15,171 bases of DNA from JBLHGU01 sp047615875 (GTDB taxonomy: Bacteria; Pseudomonadota; Gammaproteobacteria; Arenicellales; CAJQKF01): contig JBLHGU010000122.1 in NCBI GenBank assembly GCA_047615875.1, positions 1 to 15,171 of the forward strand. Direction: 5' to 3'. A program made the position numbers and the translations under genes. Shown piece by piece: positions 1 to 6,771 of the stretch. The first letter of the stretch is position 1. Each line of letters starts with the position of its first letter. The notes under the pieces were generated by a model. The model ran no database searches. It worked only from the letters and a program-made list of their open reading frames with translations, and was not told the origin of the DNA.

Positions 1-108
1 AAAAGAGTCCGTAAAACTAAACACCCTGATAAAAATTCTAAACACCTTAAATATTCAGATCCATCTCAACGGCCCTTTCAGCAAAGAATACGAGGATATA
101 CAGAATGA
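1..108 (+). CDS. C-terminal end of a probable HipB-type antitoxin (partial)
   Basis: The first 35 codons of the window are open in frame 1 and end with a TGA that overlaps the ATG of the next gene by four bases (ATGA). The tail is very basic and polar (it begins KRVRKTKHPDK). The helix-turn-helix part that would identify it lies outside the window. The identification as hipB (Xre-family DNA-binding antitoxin and autorepressor) rests only on position: in HipBST-type operons the order is hipB, hipS, hipT, and the next two genes match the latter two. The four-base overlap indicates translational coupling with the downstream gene. An unrelated upstream gene cannot be ruled out. Confidence 0.55.
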   Translation, partial: KRVRKTKHPDKNSKHLKYSDPSQRPFQQRIRGYTE

Positions 109-416
109 GAAAAGCTAAAGTATACGTTAAAGGGATCTATGCAGGAGAACTTGTTGAACAGCAGCGCAAGACTCTTTACGAATTTACTTACGCTGAAAGC
201 TATCAAGGCCCTCCAGTATCATTAACCATGCCTGTAAGAAAAGCATTATTTTGCTTTGAGGGTTTTCCACCTTTTTTTGAAGGGTTATTACCTGAGGGCT
301 ACGAGTTGCGTGCTTTGCTTCAAATCAAGAAGATCAATAAGAATGATTACTTCAAACAGTTAGTAACTGTAGGCCTGGACCTGGTCGGCTATGTCACCGT
401 AGAGGCTATCGAATGA
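105..416 (+). CDS. hipS: HipA N-terminal-subdomain protein (HipS-like small antitoxin)
   Basis: This 103-aa protein corresponds to the N-subdomain 1 of HipA encoded as a separate gene. Recognisable features are the opening strand (KVYVKGIYAGEL), the segment FTYAESYQGPPVSLTMPV, and the signature FFEGLLPEGYELRALLQ near residues 58-73, followed by a DYFKQL...GLDLVGYV ending typical of the HipA N-terminal family. In the enteropathogenic E. coli HipBST system the equivalent protein HipS, of about this size, binds and inhibits the HipT kinase; a similar antitoxin role is inferred here. An AGGA ribosome binding site lies eight bases before the ATG. The gene overlaps its upstream and downstream neighbours by four bases each, so all three are probably made from one mRNA with coupled translation. 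Confidence 0.85.
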   Translation: MRKAKVYVKGIYAGELVEQQRKTLYEFTYAESYQGPPVSLTMPVRKALFCFEGFPPFFEGLLPEGYELRALLQIKKINKNDYFKQLVTVGLDLVGYVTVEAIE

Positions 417-1351
417 ATACCTGCCCCATCACTTACAAAAATTGTGGCGACGACAAGTACTTAAACGAGGGTTTAAAGAAATTGTCCTCCCGCCTAAAAG
501 CACTTGATGATTTCCCCTATACACTGGAAGAACAATGGCTGGAAGCCAGAGGATTAGCTGCCAAGCTGTCCATCCAGGGAGTTCAAGTCAAGATGAGTGC
601 CCGAATGAACACAAGAAAACAACAATTCGAGCCAGTAGAAAAGCATGGAGAGTATACCCTGAAGCCCCAATCTCCGGATAAAACATTAAAAGAACTCCCT
701 GAAAACGAAGATTTGACGATGCACCTGGCTTCAGTCGGAGGTCTTGAAGTTCCACTGCATGGACTCCACTACTGTAAGGATGGTTCTTTAATATACTTTA
801 TCAAACGCTTTGACCGAGGACCCAAAAAAGAAAAATTTGCCTTAGAAGATTTCGCCCAACTTTTGGGAGAAAGTCGTGATAACAAATACGATGCCACAAT
901 GGAACGAGTCGCCAGAGTAATAGATAGATTCTGCTCTATTCCAGCTATAGAAAAAGTAAAGCTATTTAGGTTAACACTCTTTTCATTTCTTGTTGGAAAT
1001 GAAGATATGCATCTCAAAAACTTTTCTCTCATCACCAGAAACGGGAAAGTCGAGCTCTCCCCTTCTTACGACCTTTTGAATTCCACCCTTCTTAATCAAA
1101 CTCTACTTTCTGATGAGATGGCACTAAGATTAAATGGTAAAATTCTCGGCTTCTCGAGAGAAGACTTTGTAGAATATTACGGTAGAGAAGTTTTAGCCTT
1201 AAAGGATCCGATCATCAATCAGGTTCTAACAAAACTAGAAACCTCCCTCGACACTTGGAAGCAACTCATTAAGAAAAGCTTTCTCTCCCCTCTGATGAAA
1301 GAAGGCTACACAAAGATTTTAGAAAAAAGATTCAAAACAATTTTCATGTGA
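413..1351 (+). CDS. hipT: HipA-family Ser/Thr kinase toxin core (HipT-like)
   Basis: This 312-aa protein is the kinase core of the HipA family without the N-subdomain 1, which is supplied by the preceding gene. The glycine-rich loop is S53-I-Q-G56-V-Q-V-K60, matching the usual SIQGVQPK pattern except that Pro is Val. The catalytic segment is GNEDMHLKN with candidate catalytic D198 and N203, and the metal-binding Asp is D220 in SPSYDLLN. HipA phosphorylates glutamyl-tRNA synthetase and HipT of E. coli O127 phosphorylates tryptophanyl-tRNA synthetase, both halting translation; the target here is unknown. The first loop Ser (S53) is retained, while the second Ser of the E. coli HipT SIS motif is Gln, so autophosphorylation control may differ. 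No frameshift or stop disrupts the gene, so the toxin looks functional. Confidence 0.9.
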   Translation: MNTCPITYKNCGDDKYLNEGLKKLSSRLKALDDFPYTLEEQWLEARGLAAKLSIQGVQVKMSARMNTRKQQFEPVEKHGEYTLKPQSPDKTLKELPENEDLTMHLASVGGLEVPLHGLHYCKDGSLIYFIKRFDRGPKKEKFALEDFAQLLGESRDNKYDATMERVARVIDRFCSIPAIEKVKLFRLTLFSFLVGNEDMHLKNFSLITRNGKVELSPSYDLLNSTLLNQTLLSDEMALRLNGKILGFSREDFVEYYGREVLALKDPIINQVLTKLETSLDTWKQLIKKSFLSPLMKEGYTKILEKRFKTIFM

Positions 1352-1353
1352 TT

Positions 1354-1372
1354 GCATCTACCGGGTAGATGC
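1354..1372. repeat. Perfect 9-bp inverted repeat directly after the hipT-like stop
   Basis: GCATCTACC and GGTAGATGC face each other with one base between, starting three bases after the stop codon. As RNA this would form a stem of about seven pairs with a five-base loop. It is followed by GCGCCTAAAAAAG, not by a U-run, so it is not a standard plus-strand terminator. A transcript-end hairpin or a binding site for the HipB-like repressor are both possible. Confidence 0.5.
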
Positions 1373-1418
1373 GCCTAAAAAAGCTCACCTACCGCAGTTA
1401 ATTCACAGATTGTGACTT

Positions 1419-1452
1419 AACTAGAAAACTTTTTTGACCAAGTTTTCTAGTT
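1419..1452. terminator. 13-bp perfect hairpin, possible terminator of the hip operon
   Basis: AACTAGAAAACTT (1419-1431) and AAGTTTTCTAGTT (1440-1452) are exact reverse complements with an eight-base loop. The stem is AT-rich and is followed by TGATCAATTTCC on the plus strand, so there is only a weak U-tract. It may work as a terminator in either direction between the plus-strand hip operon and the minus-strand genes downstream. It could also be the remnant of a small mobile element. Confidence 0.45.
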
Positions 1453-1659
1453 GATCAATTTCCTCTTCTTCAAGCATCGAGAAGTTATTTTTTCTTTTCT
1501 TTGGAGATAGCGAACCTTCATTTTACATAGTCATATTGATGAAAAGGTCTATTTTTTTATCAGGCATTACTGCGAAAATAGTGATATCTGGTGTCTTTTA
1601 TGAAATTTTAATGATATTTGTAATTAAATTGCATTTCTATCTCAATAGACAATCAAAAA

Positions 1660-1911
1660 TTAGACATCGATCCGGCTAATAGTCTCCGGAGAAACAACTG
1701 TTGAGAAGTTTTCTGCCTGGACCGCAACTACAGGATTGGTCGCTCTCATGTTACGAGCTTGCCTAAGTCTCTGAACACTCTGATGAGCTCGGATGCCGAA
1801 TTCCGTGACTAACTGCATAACAGGAGGTAAAAAAATACTGTCAAAAGAAGCTCTTGAGTCGTTTGTTGACTGTGCTGAATCTCTAGGATAGAGCCAGGAT
1901 TTCAGTATCAA
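1660..1911 (-). pseudogene. Possible frameshifted C-terminal extension of the RING-H2 gene
   Basis: This 83-codon open frame begins inside the last 29 bases of the RING-H2 gene in a different frame and has only a TTG as a possible start. It is open immediately past the RING gene's stop codon and encodes a polar, partly helical segment (QSVQRLRQARNMRATN). There is no recognisable domain. The simplest reading is that a single-base shift near 1885-1911 separated it from the RING protein, which would otherwise be roughly 190 aa. Alternatively it is a chance open frame. No ribosome binding site is seen before it. Confidence 0.35.
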
Positions 1912-2227
1912 TATCCGTTCTACAACTCGGACATTTGTCGAAATTTCTTGCTCCTCTACTTATCCAGGTTGCTAGACAATCTTCATGAAATATGTGCCTG
2001 CATGCCACTATAGTGATCTTTTCCGGAGGTGTCATATCCGTTAGGCAGATCTGACAGGACACTAAATTGCTGTCTTCTCGAGGAATTTCAAAGACATTTT
2101 CTTCCACCCTGAAATCCTGAGGAGGGCTTATTACAATATTAGGTATGTTACTTGGAGAGCTTGTCATATTATCAAATGATCTTTTTGAAGATAAATTACA
2201 GACACTATAGTAAATGAGATATTTCAT
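1883..2227 (-). CDS. RING-H2 finger protein, candidate host-targeted E3 ubiquitin ligase
   Basis: This 114-aa protein carries a complete C3H2C3 RING finger in its second half. The zinc ligands are C58, C61, C76, H78, H81, C84, C99 and C102 with canonical spacings (CQIC, CRHIFHEDC, CPSC). The residues that usually contact E2 enzymes are also present: a hydrophobic residue after the first Cys (I60), W88 and P100. RING-H2 proteins transfer ubiquitin from an E2 to substrates. Because bacteria lack this pathway, such a gene is expected to act inside a eukaryotic host after secretion. The N-terminal 55 residues are low in recognisable features and may carry the secretion signal. Neither the start at 2227 nor the alternative Met21 has a good ribosome binding site. 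The gene may be truncated at the C-terminus by a frameshift (see 1660-1911). Confidence 0.8.
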   Translation of the reverse strand: MKYLIYYSVCNLSSKRSFDNMTSSPSNIPNIVISPPQDFRVEENVFEIPREDSNLVSCQICLTDMTPPEKITIVACRHIFHEDCLATWISRGARNFDKCPSCRTDIDTEILALS

Positions 2228-2486
2228 TAACAGTCGATTAGTAGTGTCGGTTAGTAATTTTAATTGACGGGAAAATAGTTCCCCATTCCTATTAGGCCAC
2301 AGCTTAATTAGATATTGTTTTTTAAACCTTTATCTAGTAGTCTGATACCCGCAAAATTACTGCTATGCAGCGCCAATCCATATATTAACAGATATTTAAT
2401 AAGTAATTTATTCCGCATTTATCTGGATTAATTAATATAAAAAATATTACTACCTATCTATAAACAGGATTAAAAAAGAGAGCTGT
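2228..2486. promoter_or_regulatory. Divergent intergenic region between the RING-H2 and kinase genes
   Basis: This AT-rich, 259-base gap lies between two divergently oriented genes and should contain both promoters. I see no strong -35/-10 pair. A run of A/T-rich hexamers between about 2380 and 2470 is the most promoter-like part. The kinase start has only a weak GAG-containing ribosome binding site at 2478-2482. Confidence 0.35.
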
Positions 2487-3971
2487 ATGATTTTCACTCC
2501 CCCATTCAGAAGCCTTTTACCTCCTATCTACAAAACCCCTATTCCTCCCTCTTTTGCCTCTACAGCGTTTAATCGTACTTATGTACCCATTACCTTCCCT
2601 TTTGTACACCCTCCCCTACATCCGAAGCCGGCTGGTGCGCGGAAAGCCACCCGCTTATTAAGAGTCAAGGTTAAAAGACTCGCTAAACTCAAAATAACTC
2701 CTGTCAAAAAGAAGAACCTCCATGACCACAAAATTGGCGAGTTAACAAATGCTATGATTAACACGAGTCAACCGCTATCTGCAAAGCAAGCCAAACTCGT
2801 TACTATGATTCTTGAAAACCATTTCGACGGAACCCTCCCGTTAGGATATAGCAAAATCCGCAAGAAAGAACCTCTGTACAAAAAATTCAATCTCCCCTGC
2901 TCATTATTTGTAAAAGCAGACCCCTTAGGACGTATTACGAATATCTATCTTTCCATAAATGAAGCCTTACAGGAAGGCCATGATAAAAAAGTAGAACAGA
3001 TTTTTGATATCACAGGATCAGAAAATAAAGTGCTGCTAAAGGCTAAGAGGACTCTCTCCCAAAATGGAATAAAATATCAAAACCCCGCGTTTGAGATCTG
3101 TAAAAGAAATATGAAATCGGAACTGGATATTCAAGAGAATTTAGCCTCAAAACCGGGTATCGCATCAGTATCCAAAGATGACAAAGTCTCCTGGAGAAGA
3201 GATTACTCCGACGAAGGACAGGCCGGTTATATTATGGATAAGTATCTGGGTGACATGCTCGATCATTTAACTGTTGCCTCAAAAAGAAAGGCCTCCTCTG
3301 CCATACAGCTTCTTAGAGGTCTGAAATCCATTCATGAAGAAGGCATCGTGCACGGAGACTTAAAACTGGAAAATATTCTAGTGAGAAAATATGGGAACCT
3401 CGGAATCTCTGATTTTGGACGCTCCTCCTTACAAGAGCCTGGCCGCAAGCTAAAAATGCGCCCCGGCACTTTTCAGTATTCCTCCCCTGAAATGCTTTTG
3501 AATTTGCCTCTGGATGGTCGAAAAAGCGACATATTCTCGATGGGCTATACCCTGTATTGCTTGCTGTTTAAAGAAGAGCCTCAGTGGAGTGAGGATGCAC
3601 GCAAAGCTGGTACAATCCTCTGGAAACAGAACAACCCAGTTAAGGGGAGATTCCATTTAAACAGAATGCTTCGTGAGCTAAAAGGATTCCGACAGTATGA
3701 CGTTCAAACAGCTATTGAGTACATTCGAGAAGAAGAACGACAAGCTCTTGAACCTCTCTTGGAAAAAAGGAGAAATGGCGAAAAATCCATAGGCGATAAG
3801 AAAGCTATAGACCAAATCCGAAAAAAATCCAGGAATGAACAGAAAGAATTGCGCATGATTCAGCTCATTCAAGAAATGGTTAATCCCACTCCAGAATTAC
3901 GTCCGGATGCTCTAACTGCTCTCGAAGTAATGAGAGCTATCAACAGCTCCAGACCTCATTCCTGGGTATAA
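2487..3971 (+). CDS. Eukaryotic-like Ser/Thr protein kinase, candidate effector
   Basis: This 494-aa protein has a protein kinase domain in roughly residues 150-485. The visible motifs, in order, are VLLKAK with the candidate ATP-binding Lys (K185 or K187), the helix-C Glu E212 in KSELDIQ, the catalytic loop HGDLKLEN with D291, K293 and N296, the DFG motif at D309, the activation-segment end GTFQYSSPE (S333-P334-E335 for APE), and KSDIFSMGYTLY. HRD is changed to HGD, so the Arg that normally contacts the activation loop is missing, a feature of RD-independent kinases. The first 60 residues are Pro-rich and then strongly basic (ATRLLRVKVKRLAKLK), unlike a Sec signal. It has no PASTA or transmembrane module, which separates it from housekeeping Pkn kinases. 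A second, broken copy lies at 6772-7551. A host-directed role is inferred from the neighbours. Confidence 0.85.
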   Translation: MIFTPPFRSLLPPIYKTPIPPSFASTAFNRTYVPITFPFVHPPLHPKPAGARKATRLLRVKVKRLAKLKITPVKKKNLHDHKIGELTNAMINTSQPLSAKQAKLVTMILENHFDGTLPLGYSKIRKKEPLYKKFNLPCSLFVKADPLGRITNIYLSINEALQEGHDKKVEQIFDITGSENKVLLKAKRTLSQNGIKYQNPAFEICKRNMKSELDIQENLASKPGIASVSKDDKVSWRRDYSDEGQAGYIMDKYLGDMLDHLTVASKRKASSAIQLLRGLKSIHEEGIVHGDLKLENILVRKYGNLGISDFGRSSLQEPGRKLKMRPGTFQYSSPEMLLNLPLDGRKSDIFSMGYTLYCLLFKEEPQWSEDARKAGTILWKQNNPVKGRFHLNRMLRELKGFRQYDVQTAIEYIREEERQALEPLLEKRRNGEKSIGDKKAIDQIRKKSRNEQKELRMIQLIQEMVNPTPELRPDALTALEVMRAINSSRPHSWV

Positions 3972-4028
3972 ATCCATTCACGACTTAGAGTCATACTCCC
4001 TTAAAAATATGACACCATAGCCGCTGCT

Positions 4029-4349
4029 TTAACTCTGCAACAAATGCCTCAAAACTTCGCGAGAATGTTTCATTACATGGTGCTCAATCATTTGATTGTG
4101 CCGCTTTCCTTCTGCTCCGGAACTGCGTCTTTCAATATTTTGATCAAATGTTTCTTGGATACCTTTGTATCGATGCTCATACTCTCCTATTATATCTGGA
4201 TTTACCAGCTTATACTCCCTCAGAGAGCTCAGAGACTGGGTATACTTCATAAGAGCAACTGGCAGAACTTGAACTTCATTTAAGTGTACATTGGGGGCCA
4301 TCGCCCTTATAGTTTCACTTTGGGATTGAGATTTTTCCGCTTGTAGAGT
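4029..4349 (-). pseudogene. In-frame downstream continuation of the CE-clan effector gene
   Basis: Directly after the TAA at 4350-4352 the same minus-strand frame stays open for another 106 codons to a TAA at 4029. The stretch includes an internal ATG at 4301 that is not preceded by a clear ribosome binding site. The product is hydrophilic and helical (for example QNIERRSSGAEGKRHNQ) with no recognised domain. The frame conservation suggests the TAA is a nonsense mutation and that the ancestral effector was about 468 aa. It could also be a small separate gene starting at 4301 (90 aa). Confidence 0.45.
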
Positions 4350-4970
4350 TTAGAATTCTTCTAAATTAGTAAAACCTCTATATACTTCTGATTCGCTCAT
4401 CATAAATTGGGCAAAAGCAAGCATGGCTTGTTGGGGATCAATCTCTCCAAGGTCTAAGCCCTCCGAGCTCTCTTTTTGCTTCTGTTCAAATTCTTCCTGA
4501 ACCCTATGATGAATTTCTAGCATTTTCATGTCCAAAGGCCCAGGCTCTGAGGCTCCACCAAGCATCATGGGATACATCGGATCGTTCCAAAACATCTCAG
4601 AAGGAGTAGAGTTTTCTTTCATGTAAGAAAGAAGCTCTGGATGCTGCAACATTTTTTTAAGATCTCTAATTGCAAAAGATGAACAGCCTGTATGACTATG
4701 CTGTCTCTGCTGAGGAGAAATATACAGGTTCATATGAGGGATCTGATCTTTTAGGCTGCCTAAATGTAAGCAATACCGTTTTAAGACCATGCTTTTCGCA
4801 AACCCCAGCGAGTCAGTAAAGAAAATATCCAAAGACTCGTTAGTCTTTTTAACAACAACAGGTGTGTCGTGATACTCCGAAAGCATTTCATGAACCTGGT
4901 CCTGTGTTAGAATCCCCATTTCTACTTGTTGTTGAAAGCTTTGAATTACTGTTTCGAGATTGGAATCTGG

Positions 4971-4980
4971 GATCATTGCC
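4971..4980. repeat. Left target-site duplication of the ISAs1 element
   Basis: GATCATTGCC occurs here and again at 6166-6175, exactly flanking the two inverted ends of the element. A duplication of 8-10 bp is usual for the ISAs1 family. Perfect identity suggests a comparatively recent insertion. Confidence 0.9.
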
Positions 4981-6165
4981 CAGGGTCTTTTGATTAAAAA
5001 TACTTTACAGCTTCATCTGAAATATTCTGCCCATTAGCCGTAGTGTCCAAGAATCATCCCATGCAGCTTGCCTTCTCCTCTCAGCCGTACCTCGAATGCC
5101 TCCAAGGTCTATTCTAATTAACGTGCCTGCCAGTCTTTTTAGTATGGCTAGATTTTCTGGAGCGTGACCAATAGCAGCCAGACTCGCATCTTCTCGGAAA
5201 TTCACATCCATATTCCAATGCAAATGGTTTTTGATGCTCCAATGACTACGAGCCAGGCGCCCGCCATCTTCTGGTGTCAGAAAAAGGTCTGATATGAAAA
5301 ATCGACTAGCTTCAGTCGCCTCTCCATTGATTGTCCTACGAGATATTATCTGCGTCAATGATCCAAGGTCTTTCCACTTCGATTTGCAATCCAACCAGTC
5401 CAAATTATTTGTAACAATAATCTCGCGTTCTTCGGTTCTCCCATGCCCTCTTTCTTGGCTAGCTACTACTTTACAGTCAGCTTCTTGATAGCCAACGTTC
5501 TGAGCCTGTAAAAAGAAGTTTTTTGCTTCCTCGCATAGAGTTCCTTGATTTCCTTTCAGAGCTATAAAGTAGTGCCCTTTACCTTCTCTGATAGTCTCTA
5601 CAATGTTGGTTTGACATCCAGCGGCATCGATAGTGATTGTAGCATTTTCAATATCAATATTTTTGAGTAGCTCAGGAATCGCTGTAATTTCGTTTGATTT
5701 TTCGTCTGCCTTGACCTGACCCAGTAGCAAACTGCGATTGCTGTCCCATGCGGAAACCAAGTGAATTTTCTGGCTCCTGGCAGCTCCTCTAAGATGTTTG
5801 CCATCAATATACGTCATAACTAGGGGATCTCTCAATTTTTAGCAGCCTTCTGAACATTTCATGTTTGACCTTCGAATAGGTGTAGATATCAATGATGGTA
5901 TTAGCTCCTGCCAGAATAGCGCATAAAATCATGACAAGAAGACTTATCAGAGGGTAGTGTTGATTGTCTGGCACGCGAGGATCTTCTACTCCGCTAAAGC
6001 CCTCATGTATGGAATCGAGAAATGCTTGACTATCAGCAATTTGCTCAATTTCTGAGTAAAATTGCTTTGATTGTTTGCGACTCATGGTAGTACCTCCAAA
6101 AATTTGAAGCACTACTTTCTATGTTTGCTCAATCTCCATCAAGTCTTTTTAATCAAAAGACCCTG
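4981..6165 (-). mobile_element. ISAs1-family insertion sequence, internally deleted copy
   Basis: The element is 1185 bp. Its ends are perfect 20-bp inverted repeats: CAGGGTCTTTTGATTAAAAA at 4981-5000 and its reverse complement at 6146-6165, starting with CAGGG as is common in this family. It is bounded by the 10-bp direct repeat GATCATTGCC on both sides. It carries one transposase gene on the minus strand, which has an internal deletion and so is probably inactive in itself, although the intact ends could be mobilised by a related transposase. It sits inside the CE-clan effector gene. Confidence 0.9.
5005..6085 (-). pseudogene. ISAs1-family DDE transposase, disrupted
   Basis: The ATG at 6085 has a strong GGAGG ribosome binding site seven bases upstream. 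The N-terminal piece (6085-5804) shows the family opening VEDPRVPDNQHYPLISLLVMIL and ends soon after MFRRLLK. The C-terminal piece (frame open over 5835-5005) resumes at VMTYIDGKHLRGAA, which contains the first catalytic Asp, then ITIDAAGCQ with the second. The family normally has about 40-50 residues between RRLLK and IDGK; they are missing here, and the deletion also shifts the frame near 5804-5835. The later HWSIKNHLHW motif has Lys where the family usually has Glu (IEN). The transposase is therefore almost certainly non-functional. Confidence 0.85.
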
Positions 6166-6175
6166 GATCATTGCC
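6166..6175. repeat. Right target-site duplication of the ISAs1 element
   Basis: Second copy of GATCATTGCC, identical to 4971-4980. Excising one copy with the element restores the reading frame of the interrupted effector gene. Confidence 0.9.
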
Positions 6176-6630
6176 AGGGTATGGTTACCTCTAATAATAA
6201 AAGCCTCTGAAAAATCTTCATCCTTTTGATACAAGGCTACTAGTTGAGCACCCCATTCCTCTTTAGAAGCTCATAGAGAAACCCGCAATAATTGATCGGA
6301 TTCTTTCATGCTCCCAAGCAATAATTCCATTGCTTGAAGTGAAAACGTATTTACTTTTGGGTCGAAATATTCATTTATACGAGGCAGTATTCCTCGAAAA
6401 TCGTTTAGTATATGATCCATAAGTCTACTGGACGGATGCTTAACAAGGCCATCCACCATTCTCATGAGGACGTCCACTTTTGATCTCTCTGTTGGCATGG
6501 AGTGCTCTTCCACTGTGTGAGATCGTACTTTTCGACCATTTATGGAAGGACTGTTCTGCTCATCGTTACTTGCTAACTCTGGAAATGAGTTGAGCCTGGG
6601 AATTTGGAAATCAAAGGAAATATTCGTCAT

Positions 6631-6771
6631 TTCAATGAACCTATTAAATGAATTAATAACTACAGTAATCTATTACTAAATGGGCAGGTATTGTATGCTT
6701 TATTAATATATGCTTGCAAGCCAGCCACACTCAGCATAATTATCGCTAAACAACTAACTGTTCTTTTCAAT
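6631..6771. promoter_or_regulatory. Divergent promoter region of the CE-clan effector and second kinase
   Basis: This AT-rich gap of about 140 bases lies between divergent starts at 6630 (minus) and 6772 (plus). A possible plus-strand promoter is TTGCAA at 6714-6719 and TAATTA at 6737-6742 with a 17-base spacer, about 30 bases before the ATG. No clear operator is visible. Sharing one control region would let the two effector-like genes be co-expressed. Confidence 0.3.

Larger units (their letters stand above)
1352..1659. other. AT-rich non-coding spacer
   Basis: Apart from the two inverted repeats at 1354-1372 and 1419-1452, no convincing gene, RNA or promoter is visible. The sequence is AT-rich with many stop codons on both strands. 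Confidence 0.5.
4350..6630 (-). pseudogene. CE-clan cysteine protease/acetyltransferase-like effector, split by an ISAs1 element
   Basis: Two open pieces, 6630-6271 and 4976-4350, belong to one gene. Deleting the IS (4981-6165) and one copy of its 10-bp target repeat fuses them in the same frame, 361 codons in all, with one remaining TGA at 6271-6273. The right-hand piece contains HDTPVVV with H36, FFTDSLGF with D55, and QHSHTGCSSF with Q92 and C98 (numbered from the ATG at 4976). The spacings are 19 residues from His to Asp, 43 from Asp to Cys, and Q-x5-C. They closely match the YopJ H-E-C triad (19 and 44) and its QRSSSEC box, pointing to the CE clan (C55/C48: acetyltransferases, deubiquitinases, deSUMOylases). 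An AGG ribosome binding site precedes the ATG at 6630. The 208-codon right-hand fragment could still be translated from 4976, but without the N-terminal 150 residues. Confidence 0.65.

Noticed and set aside
769..1035. Minus-strand open frame inside the hipT-like gene
   Set aside because: It lies entirely opposite the conserved kinase motifs and has no recognisable features.
4044..4283. Plus-strand open frame opposite the effector continuation
   Set aside because: No ribosome binding site and no recognisable sequence; it is the complement of the better supported minus-strand frame.
6271..6273. TGA inside the effector frame as a selenocysteine or programmed readthrough codon
   Set aside because: No selenocysteine context or hairpin was seen and the gene also carries an IS insertion and a later TAA, so ordinary decay is the simpler explanation.
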